Source of the DNA: Pseudomonadota bacterium
GTDB taxonomy: Bacteria > Pseudomonadota > Alphaproteobacteria > Caulobacterales > Caulobacteraceae
Assembly (NCBI GenBank): GCA_023433585.1
Contig: JAEZCL010000115.1
Span: forward strand, 1 to 18,639
Reading direction: 5' to 3'
DNA length: 18,639 nucleotides
The position numbers were made by a program, and so were the translations under genes. Position 1 is the first letter of the stretch. Each line of letters opens with the position of its first letter. The notes under the pieces are model-generated. The model did not search any database. It saw only the letters and a program-made list of their open reading frames with translations, and had not been told where the DNA came from. Positions 1-6,861 of this stretch are shown one piece after another.

Positions 1-558
1 CCCTTCGGCCTGGGCCTGCGCCGTGCGCTGCTGGGATTGCAGGGCGTATTCGTCCTGGGCGTCGCGGCTGATGTTGTAGCGGCGGGCCACCACCTCAGCC
101 GTCTCGAGCATCGACATATAGATGTGCGGCGACAGCTTCAGCAGATCCTCGTCCTTGGCGCGATACAGGTTCATGTGCTGGTTCTGAACGAGCGAGACGC
201 TCTCCAGCCCGCCGCCGACGGCCATCTTCTGCTGATCGAAGACGACCTGCTTGGCCGCCGTTGCGATGGCCATCAGGCCCGAGGCGCACTGGCGATCCAG
301 GCTCATGCCCGCCACGGTCGCGGGCAGGCCGGCGGCCAGGGCGACCTGGCGCGCGATGTTGGGGGACGTCGATCCCTGTTGCAGGGCCGCGCCGAACACC
401 ACGTCCTCGATCTGGGCCGGATCAACGCCCGCGCGCTGGACCGCGTGCCTGATCGCATGGGCGCCCAGCTGTTGCGGCTGGGTGTCGTTGAAGGCGCCGC
501 GATAGGCCCGGCCGATGGGCGTGCGGGCGGTGGAGACGATGACGGCTTCACGGGACAT
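1..558 (-). CDS. Thiolase (acetyl-CoA C-acyltransferase), 3' end outside window
   Basis: The first 186 residues of a thiolase-family enzyme are visible; the C-terminal half, with the catalytic His and second Cys, lies beyond the left edge. The N-terminus reads MSREAVIVSTARTPIGRA, typical of degradative thiolases. The nucleophilic Cys lies in LDRQCASGL at residue 91, close to the usual Cys89-91. The start is the ATG at 556-558, with GGAG seven nt upstream. The enzyme would cleave 3-ketoacyl-CoA to acetyl-CoA and a shortened acyl-CoA as the last step of beta-oxidation. It lies 68 nt downstream of the SDR dehydrogenase gene on the same strand, so it is probably part of the same operon as the acyl-CoA synthetase. 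A biosynthetic acetoacetyl-CoA thiolase cannot be excluded from this half, but the context favours degradation. Confidence 0.93.
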   Translation of the reverse strand, partial: MSREAVIVSTARTPIGRAYRGAFNDTQPQQLGAHAIRHAVQRAGVDPAQIEDVVFGAALQQGSTSPNIARQVALAAGLPATVAGMSLDRQCASGLMAIATAAKQVVFDQQKMAVGGGLESVSLVQNQHMNLYRAKDEDLLKLSPHIYMSMLETAEVVARRYNISRDAQDEYALQSQQRTAQAQAEG

Positions 559-626
559 GACGGTTCTCCGGATTGATACTGGGGCGCAGGCCTAACATGC
601 AGGAGGCGGCTTACGTAAAGCCAGCT

Positions 627-1514
627 TCAGGACGCCTTTCCCGCTGCGGCGGCGCCGGCGCTGGCCACTTCGCGCTCGGCCTGGGTGAAGCCATAGTCGG
701 GAACGAGGGCGCCCGTCTGGTCCGAAACCGCGTCCCAGGCCTGGATCAGGCGCTCGCCCGCGTCGGCGCCGGCGCCGATGAAGCGGCCCTGGCTGAGGGT
801 CACGGCGGCGGTGGCGAAATGCCCGGCCCCGGCGCAGATGATGGCGCGGGTCGGCGCATCTTCCGAAACCAGCGGCAGCAGGGCGGGGCTGACCTTGGCC
901 GGGTCCAGCAGCTCCAGGCTGGTCTCCGGCAGGATGCCTGCGGTCATGCCCGTCGCGGCGGTCGGGGCCAGGCAGTTGACCCTGATCCCGTATTTCTGAC
1001 CCTCGATGGCCAGGGTCTGCATCAGGCCCACCAGCGCCATCTTGGCCGCGCCGTAGTTGGCCTGGCCGAAATTGCCGTAGAGGCCTGAGGACGAGGTGGT
1101 CATGACGATGCGGCCATATTGCTGCTCGCGCATGATGTCCCACACCGCCTTGGTGCAGATGGCCGCGCCCATGACATGAACGTCCAGGATCAGGCGGAAA
1201 TCATCCAGCTCCATCTTGGCGAAGCTCTTGTCGCGCAGGATTCCGGCGTTGTTGACCAGGATGTCGATGCGGCCCCAGGTCTCCATGACGCGCCGGACCA
1301 TGGCGGCCACGGCGGCCTCGTCGGTGACGGACCCGGCGATGGGCAGGGCCTGACCGCCCGCCGCGACGATTTCGGCGGCCACGGCGTCGGCGGCCTCGGC
1401 GCCCAGGTCGTTCACGACCACCCTGGCGCCCTTTTTCGCCAGATAGAGCGCGTGCTGTCGGCCCAGACCGCCGCCCGCGCCGGTGATGATCGCCACTCGT
1501 CCGTCGAGCGTCAT
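627..1514 (-). CDS. SDR dehydrogenase of the MFE-2/HSD17B4 (3-hydroxyacyl-CoA dehydrogenase) type
   Basis: A 295-residue short-chain dehydrogenase/reductase with a complete active site. The NAD(P)-binding motif TGAGGGLG is at residues 11-18, NNAG at 88-91, the catalytic Ser among 141-143, and Y154-x3-K158 in NYGAAK. NDLG after the second strand, NNAGILRDKSFAKM and GLYGNFGQANY closely resemble the dehydrogenase domain of peroxisomal multifunctional enzyme 2, which oxidises (3R)-hydroxyacyl-CoA. With the following thiolase it would supply the last two steps of beta-oxidation. A GTG six nt upstream of the chosen ATG is in frame, but AAGGAG sits only about two nt before it; the ATG at 1512-1514 has that site at the normal spacing of seven. 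The gene is 47 nt downstream of the TetR gene. A steroid or cyclic-alcohol dehydrogenase is the main alternative. Confidence 0.92.
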   Translation of the reverse strand: MTLDGRVAIITGAGGGLGRQHALYLAKKGARVVVNDLGAEAADAVAAEIVAAGGQALPIAGSVTDEAAVAAMVRRVMETWGRIDILVNNAGILRDKSFAKMELDDFRLILDVHVMGAAICTKAVWDIMREQQYGRIVMTTSSSGLYGNFGQANYGAAKMALVGLMQTLAIEGQKYGIRVNCLAPTAATGMTAGILPETSLELLDPAKVSPALLPLVSEDAPTRAIICAGAGHFATAAVTLSQGRFIGAGADAGERLIQAWDAVSDQTGALVPDYGFTQAEREVASAGAAAAGKAS

Positions 1515-1521
1515 GCCCACT

Positions 1522-1527
1522 CTCCTT
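1522..1527 (-). promoter_or_regulatory. Ribosome binding site deciding the SDR start
   Basis: AAGGAG on the minus strand lies seven nt before the ATG at 1514 and only about two nt before an in-frame GTG at 1520. The spacing therefore selects the ATG. The clear site, following a 47-nt gap after the TetR gene, suggests that the SDR and thiolase initiate translation independently, unlike the overlapping upstream genes. Confidence 0.7.
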
Positions 1528-1561
1528 GAATATGGATGTCTTGTGTTTCAGCGCCGCCGGA

Positions 1562-2314
1562 TCAGTCGGCGGCCTTCGGCCTGCAGATGGACAGGAAGCC
1601 CGCCGCCATGAACCCGGCCATGCGGTCCTTGACCGCCTCGAAGTCGTCGGAGTTGCAAAGGCCGCCCGACAGCCGGTCGATGCGGCCCGTGCGCGCCAGG
1701 GTCAGCATCAGCGCGCCGGTGACGAAGTGATAGCCCCAGAAGATGTCCTCTTCGGCGCAGTCGGGCAGGGCCTTCTTGAGCAGGTCGATCAGGCGCAGGA
1801 TCAGGGGGTCGAAGTGCAGGTCGAACAGCTCCGCGCCATAAGGGGTGTTGGAGACCTGGGCGCCGAGCGCGCCGTAATTCTTCCAGTTCTCGCCGCCCTG
1901 GCTGTAGAGGTCCAGGTCGGTGTCGAGGAAGGCGCGAAGAGCGCCCTCCACCGTGGGGCGGCCGCCGGTGGCGGCGTCGTATTCGTCCAGCGCCTTCATC
2001 CGCAGGCTGCTGGTCACTCCGGCGCGCCGCGCGATGACCGCGTCGAACAGCTTCTTCTTGTCGGTGAAATAGTAGTTCAGCAGAGTGTGATGGACGCCGA
2101 CCCGCTGGGCCACGTCCTTCAGGGTGACGCCGTAAAGGCCGTGGATAGAGAACAGATACTCGGCCGCGTCGAGGATCTGCTCCATCTTGTCGGCGCGCTG
2201 CTGTTCCTTGACCGGGCGCTTGCGCGGCTTGGCGGGCGCGCGCGCCGCCTGGGTGCGGGGTTTCGGCTCCGCCGTTCCGGTCTCTTGTGCAAGGGCCTTG
2301 GGTTCAGCCGCCAT
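1562..2314 (-). CDS. TetR-family transcriptional regulator
   Basis: A 250-residue TetR-type regulator. The DNA-binding domain occupies roughly residues 44-92, with the helix-turn-helix TLKDVAQRVGVHHTLLNYYF at about 64-83 and the usual YYF-x-DKKKLF continuation. The rest is an alpha-helical ligand and dimerisation domain that I cannot assign to a ligand. Unusually, about 42 residues rich in Ala, Lys, Arg and Pro precede the domain; TetR proteins normally start within a few residues of the first helix. The start overlaps the acyl-CoA synthetase stop by 11 nt and its ribosome site is weak (GAGAGTGGA), so translation is probably coupled. It is likely the local regulator, sensing a pathway acyl-CoA or ester product. 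Candidate operators lie at 9227-9258, upstream of the operon. That link is inference. Confidence 0.93.
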   Translation of the reverse strand: MAAEPKALAQETGTAEPKPRTQAARAPAKPRKRPVKEQQRADKMEQILDAAEYLFSIHGLYGVTLKDVAQRVGVHHTLLNYYFTDKKKLFDAVIARRAGVTSSLRMKALDEYDAATGGRPTVEGALRAFLDTDLDLYSQGGENWKNYGALGAQVSNTPYGAELFDLHFDPLILRLIDLLKKALPDCAEEDIFWGYHFVTGALMLTLARTGRIDRLSGGLCNSDDFEAVKDRMAGFMAAGFLSICRPKAAD

Positions 2315-3899
2315 AATCCACTCTCAAACGCATCTTGTCGATCTTGCCCGTGGGCGCCAGCGGCATCTGGTCCAGCCGGATCACCGCATCGGGAATCCAC
2401 CACGAAGCCAGGCGTTCGCGCAATGGCGCCAGGAGGGATTCGTCGCTGACGGAGCTGGATTCGCGCGTCTGGACCAGCAGGATCGGCCGTTCGCCCCATT
2501 TGGGATCGGAGCGGCCGATCACGGCGGCCAGTGAAACGCCGGGATGTTCGGTGACGATGGCCTCGATTTCGGCCGGGTTGATCCATTCGCCGCCGGACTT
2601 GATGAGGTCCTTGGCGCGGCCGGTGATGATGAGGTTTCCGTCGGCGTCGATGCGGGCCATGTCGCCGGTGGAGAACCAGCCGTCGGCGTCGACCGCGTCC
2701 TCCGTTGCGCCGAAATAGCGCTGGATCACGGCGGCGCCGCGCACATGCAGATGGCCTTCGGCCTCGCGCTGTTCGGGCAGGGGCCCGCCGTCGTCGCCCA
2801 TCAGCATCAGATCGACGCCCAGGGCCGGGCGGCCCGACAGGTGGGCTGCGCGTTCCGGATCGTCCGGCACGGCGAAGGTCCCGGCCGGCGACAGCTCGGT
2901 CATGCCCCAGCTGGTCTGGACCGTCACGCCCAGGCGCGTCTCGATGCGCTCCATCAGGGCGGGGGGCAGGGCGGCGCCGCCGACCACCACACGCTTCAGG
3001 CTCGGCGTTTCGCCGCCCACGGCCTCCAGGTGTTCGACCAGCCCCAGCCACACGGTCGCCACTCCGACCGCGATGGTCACGGCCTCCGCGTTGATGAGCG
3101 CGGCCAGGCTCGCCCCGTCCAGATGGCGGCCCGGCAGGACCAGTTTGGCCCCGATGCCGGGCACGGCGAAAGGCAGGCCCCAGGCGTTGGCGTGGAACAT
3201 GGGCACCGCCACCAAGACGCTGTCGGTCCCCGACAAGCCCATGCCGTCGCTCTGAAGCTGGCGCAGGGTGTGCAGGAAGCAGCCGCGGTGGGTGTAGGTG
3301 ACGCCCTTGGGCGCCCCCGTGGTGCCGGAGGTGAAGCACAGGCCCGAGGGCGACGTCTCGTCGAAGCCGCCCCAGACAGCGTCCTCCGGCGCGCCCCGGA
3401 GCAGCGGCTCGAAGGCGCGCAGGCGGAAGCTGTCGGCCTGCTCCTCGGCCTGGTCCTCGGGCGCGTCGATGAGCAGGACCTGTTCGATGTGTTCCGAACG
3501 CGCCGCCACCCGACGGGCCAGGGGCGCCAGGTCCGCCGAGGCGATCAGGATGCGGGCACGGGACTGGCGCGCCATGTCCGCCAGCTGAATGTCGGTCAGG
3601 CGCGGATTCAGCGTATGGCAGACCGCCCCCATGCCCATGACGCCGTACCAGACCTCCACATGGGCCTGGGTGTTCCAAGCCAGGGTGGCCACGTGCTCGC
3701 CGGGGCGCACACCCTCGGCCTGAAGCGCGGCGGTGGCCTTGAGCCCGCGCCGCCTCAGCTCGGCATAGCCGATCCGCATGCTGGAGCCGTCATCGCAGGC
3801 GGTCACCACCTCGGTGCGCGGGCGCCATCTGGCGGCGTGGTCGAGGAACTTGTCGAGGGTCAACGCATACGGCTGCATCTCGCCGTGGATTACCGACAT
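2304..3899 (-). CDS. AlkK-like medium/long-chain acyl-CoA synthetase
   Basis: A 531-residue ANL-superfamily adenylating enzyme that converts a carboxylic acid, ATP and CoA to acyl-CoA, AMP and PPi in the cytoplasm. The P-loop FTSGTTGAPKG is at residues 189-199, WGMTELSP at 331-338, STGD at 410-413 and GRAKDLIKSGGEWI at 427-440. The C-terminal catalytic lysine is in PTGKIDK, near residue 519. CHTLNPRL, PMFHANAWG and GAKLVLPG are very like AlkK of the Pseudomonas alkane-degradation plasmid, a medium-chain acyl-CoA ligase. The full length is normal for the family. The start has GGAG at seven nt and overlaps the esterase stop by 10 nt; the stop overlaps the TetR start by 11 nt. It probably activates the acid released by the neighbouring esterase. 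Chain length and substrate type cannot be read from the sequence. Confidence 0.95.
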   Translation of the reverse strand: MSVIHGEMQPYALTLDKFLDHAARWRPRTEVVTACDDGSSMRIGYAELRRRGLKATAALQAEGVRPGEHVATLAWNTQAHVEVWYGVMGMGAVCHTLNPRLTDIQLADMARQSRARILIASADLAPLARRVAARSEHIEQVLLIDAPEDQAEEQADSFRLRAFEPLLRGAPEDAVWGGFDETSPSGLCFTSGTTGAPKGVTYTHRGCFLHTLRQLQSDGMGLSGTDSVLVAVPMFHANAWGLPFAVPGIGAKLVLPGRHLDGASLAALINAEAVTIAVGVATVWLGLVEHLEAVGGETPSLKRVVVGGAALPPALMERIETRLGVTVQTSWGMTELSPAGTFAVPDDPERAAHLSGRPALGVDLMLMGDDGGPLPEQREAEGHLHVRGAAVIQRYFGATEDAVDADGWFSTGDMARIDADGNLIITGRAKDLIKSGGEWINPAEIEAIVTEHPGVSLAAVIGRSDPKWGERPILLVQTRESSSVSDESLLAPLRERLASWWIPDAVIRLDQMPLAPTGKIDKMRLRVDYGG

Positions 3900-5527
3900 T
3901 CAGGCGCTCCGGCGGGCAGGGGAGGCGAAACCACGCCGACGTTCCAGTGCCACGGCAGGCCGCCGTGGGCGCGTCGAAGACAGACCACCGTCTCCACCAG
4001 CTCAAACATGCCGGGCATCAGATGCTCGCCCGGCTGAGGCGCGCCGTCGAACATCATGTAGGCGCGTTCTTCGCCGTAAGCCGTCCATGCGGATGCGCCC
4101 GGCGCGGCGGGAACGCCGTCGCGCGCAAAGCTGACCCAGTATTTCAGCATGGCCTCAGAGAGATCGGATTCTATTTCAGTTTCTGGAATCCGGGGCCACC
4201 AGGGCGGCGTATGCCCGGCGTTGCCGAAGACATAGGGAATTTCGGCGGCGTGGAAGGCGTGCAGGCCCGCTTCGTCCGCCGCCGGATAGCTGTGGTTGAA
4301 ATAGTAGAGGAACGACGGGCGGTTCAGCTCGGTCTGGCGGCGCACCAGCCGTTCGGCGGTCCAGCCGTACATGGCGTCCCGGGTCGTGGCCAGCATGGCC
4401 TCGTCCAGGTTCCCGGACGGGTAGCGCGCCAGCATCAGATCGGCCAGCCCGCCGTAGGCGGCGCGGATCGCCGTTTCATAGGCTTCGCCGCTGGCCGGTT
4501 GCGGCGGCAGCAGGAAGCGCAGCGAGCGGATTTCGCCCTCGTTGAACCCGGCCAGGATCGGCACGGACGCCTGTCGGCCCTGGTCGAAGACGTCGACGAT
4601 CTGGGCGGGCAGCACATGGCCGTCCACATTGCCCAAGGGCAGGAAGCCGTTCATGGCCGCCTGGACGGTCAGGGCCTGCGGGTCCATGGCCCGCAGCCGG
4701 GCGAGGCCGCGCACTTCGATCTGGCGGCTGAGCGCCAGGCCCGCCGCCTCGGCTGACGGCGTGCCGTGGACCGTCTCCTTCAAGGCCGGGGTCGAGATCA
4801 TGTAGGCGCTCTGGGCCACCGCCTTGTGGAACAAGCCGTGCGCGGCGGGCGCGGCCATCAGGTACATGACCGACAGCGCCCCGGCGGATTCGCCCGCGAT
4901 GGTGACATTGTCCGGATCGCCCCCGAAGGCGGCGATGTTGCGGTTGACCCAGCGCAGGGCCTCGATCTGGTCCAGCAGGCCGTAGTTGCCCGACACGCCG
5001 TCCGGCGACTCTTCGCTGAGCTGCGGATGGGCCAGATAGCCCAGCACGCCCAGGCGGTAGTTGATGGTCACCACCACCAGCCCTTCAGCCGCCATGCGGG
5101 CTCCGTCGTACATGGCTTCGCTGCCCGTGCCGCCGGTCAGGGAGCCGCCGTGAATCCAGACGAACACCGGCGCGTTCTCGGCATTCTCGGGCGCCCAGAC
5201 GTTCAGCGACAGGCAGTCCTCGCTCATCACCGGCGTCTCGGCGGGCGCATAGATGCTGCCGGGCCGCGAAGGCGGCTGGTGGCAGGCGGGGCCGAACCGG
5301 GTCGCGTCGCGCACGCCGTCCCAGTGCGCCGCCGTCACCGGCGGGCGCCAGCGCAGGCGGCCCGTGGGGGCCTCGGCGTAGGGAATGCCCCTGAAGACGT
5401 CCAGGCCGTTCAGGGCTTCGCCCCGCACGGCCCCGGCGGGCGCGGTCACGACCGGGTCCGCCCCGGCGACGGCGGCGCCGGCCATGAGGAGGAGCGCCGT
5501 CAGGGCGCCGGTGATGGGGCGCATCAT
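3890..5527 (-). CDS. Exported type-B carboxylesterase
   Basis: A 545-residue carboxylesterase/lipase of the cholinesterase-like type B family. An N-terminal signal peptide (about residues 1-23, hydrophobic stretch then AGA) sends it to the periplasm or beyond. The oxyanion loop HGG is at 126-128 and the nucleophile is Ser214 in GESAG. A Glu at 330 or 332 (GFNEGE) and His426 in AFHAAEIPYVFG complete the triad. Cys82 and Cys105 (EDCLSLN) match the family's first disulfide, which fits an exported enzyme. The start is the first of two adjacent ATGs, with GGGAGG seven nt upstream, and overlaps the MFS stop by four nt (ATGA). It lies between the transporter and acyl-CoA synthetase genes, so it probably releases the carboxylic acid that the synthetase activates. 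The ester substrate is unknown. Confidence 0.94.
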   Translation of the reverse strand: MMRPITGALTALLLMAGAAVAGADPVVTAPAGAVRGEALNGLDVFRGIPYAEAPTGRLRWRPPVTAAHWDGVRDATRFGPACHQPPSRPGSIYAPAETPVMSEDCLSLNVWAPENAENAPVFVWIHGGSLTGGTGSEAMYDGARMAAEGLVVVTINYRLGVLGYLAHPQLSEESPDGVSGNYGLLDQIEALRWVNRNIAAFGGDPDNVTIAGESAGALSVMYLMAAPAAHGLFHKAVAQSAYMISTPALKETVHGTPSAEAAGLALSRQIEVRGLARLRAMDPQALTVQAAMNGFLPLGNVDGHVLPAQIVDVFDQGRQASVPILAGFNEGEIRSLRFLLPPQPASGEAYETAIRAAYGGLADLMLARYPSGNLDEAMLATTRDAMYGWTAERLVRRQTELNRPSFLYYFNHSYPAADEAGLHAFHAAEIPYVFGNAGHTPPWWPRIPETEIESDLSEAMLKYWVSFARDGVPAAPGASAWTAYGEERAYMMFDGAPQPGEHLMPGMFELVETVVCLRRAHGGLPWHWNVGVVSPPLPAGAPECR

Positions 5528-6861
5528 TGCGCGACCTCCCGCGACTGTGACTGTCGCCGCAGCGCCCGGGCCAGCCAGAGGAACAGCCCGATGGCGAGCA
5601 CGTAGAACGGCGTCAGGGTGTAGAAGGCCAGCTGGAGCGAATTGTCCGGATTGGTCCGGGCGAAGAAGTCGCTGGCGAAGCCGAGATAGGTCGGCCCGAA
5701 GCCCAGGCCGACCATGTTCATCACCAGCAGCAGCAGGGCGCCGGCGAGCACACGCTGGTCGGGACGCACCTCTTCCTGGACCAGCGTCACCGCCGGGGAC
5801 AGATAGAAGTAGTTCAAGCCCATCGGCAGAAGCAGGAAGGCCAGCGCCAACTGCCAGCTCGGGGCCCAGATGAAGCCGACAAAAAGCGGCACCGCCAGAG
5901 CCAGCCCGATGGCCGGGACATAGCCGTAGGCCGATTTCCAGCGCCGCGCGAACAGGTCGACGAGGCGGCCGGAGACCAGCATCCCCGCACTGGCGCCGAT
6001 CAGGATCAGCAGGGCGTACCAGACGGCCACATCCTCGAGCGTCATGCCCTTTTCGCGCATCAGGAACAGGACCGCGAACCCGAGCAGGGCGTAGGTGATG
6101 AACTGGGTCGCGGCGCAGGCCAGCGAGCAGCGCAGCAGCACCGGATCGGTGAAGAACATCTTGCAGGTCGCCCAGAAGCCCGGCTTCGCGGGCGGCGCAG
6201 CGGGATCGGCCGGGGTGACGGCCGTCTCGGCGGGCTGGACGTCCAGTCCGCCTTTTTTGGGCTCACGCACGAAGAACCAAACGACCAGGGCGGTGATGAT
6301 TCCGACGACGCCGACCCAGATGAAGGCGAAGCGCCAGGAATAGGATGAGGCGATCGAGGCGCCGAAAGCGACGCCCAGAGCCATGCCGATGGGCGGACCC
6401 ATGTTGAACAGACTCAGCGCCGTGCCCCGGGATCCGGGCGGGAAATAGTCCGAGATGATCGCATAGGACGGCGGCACCCCGCCGGCTTCGCCGACGCCGA
6501 CGGCCATCCGCGCGAGCGCCAGTTGAGGGTAGCCGGAAGCCATGCCGCAGGCGGCGGTCGCCGCGCTCCATACGCCGCAGGCGACAGCCAGGACCTTGCT
6601 CCTGTTGGTGCGGTCGGCCAGCCAGCCCACCGGGATGGCCAGGAAGCAGTAGAACAGCGCGAAATAGAAACCGGTCAGGAGCCCCAGCTGGCCGTCGGTG
6701 ACGCCCAGATCATCCTGGATCGGCTTGGCCAGAATCCCGAGCAGCTGCCGGTCCAGGAAGTTCAGCACATAGACGAAACACAGGATCGCTAGAACGATCC
6801 AGGCCCGGGCTCCGGGACGCGCGGAAGGCGCGCCCGGGACCGCTGAGTTTGAAACCGCCAT
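5524..6861 (-). CDS. MFS transporter, spinster-like
   Basis: A 445-residue inner-membrane transporter with about 12 hydrophobic helices. The first is AWIVLAILCFVYVLNFLDRQ at 20-39, with the FxDRQ motif typical of the spinster-like branch of the major facilitator superfamily. The loop-2/3 motif A appears as GWLADRTNRSKV at 79-90. A long hydrophilic loop in the middle (about residues 212-235, Pro/Ala-rich) separates the two six-helix halves. Bacterial members are often found next to TonB receptors and acyl-CoA genes, but their substrates are mostly unproven. Its ATG shares one base with the receptor stop codon (TGATG), and its own stop overlaps the esterase start. It probably imports the released acid or alcohol across the inner membrane; efflux of an end product is an alternative. 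Confidence 0.94.
   Translation of the reverse strand: MAVSNSAVPGAPSARPGARAWIVLAILCFVYVLNFLDRQLLGILAKPIQDDLGVTDGQLGLLTGFYFALFYCFLAIPVGWLADRTNRSKVLAVACGVWSAATAACGMASGYPQLALARMAVGVGEAGGVPPSYAIISDYFPPGSRGTALSLFNMGPPIGMALGVAFGASIASSYSWRFAFIWVGVVGIITALVVWFFVREPKKGGLDVQPAETAVTPADPAAPPAKPGFWATCKMFFTDPVLLRCSLACAATQFITYALLGFAVLFLMREKGMTLEDVAVWYALLILIGASAGMLVSGRLVDLFARRWKSAYGYVPAIGLALAVPLFVGFIWAPSWQLALAFLLLPMGLNYFYLSPAVTLVQEEVRPDQRVLAGALLLLVMNMVGLGFGPTYLGFASDFFARTNPDNSLQLAFYTLTPFYVLAIGLFLWLARALRRQSQSREVAQ

Noticed and set aside
2119..3678. Long alternative minus-strand open frame (519 codons) inside the acyl-CoA synthetase gene.
   Set aside because: Arg/Gly/Pro-rich translation typical of a GC-rich shadow frame; the overlapping synthetase frame has all family motifs.
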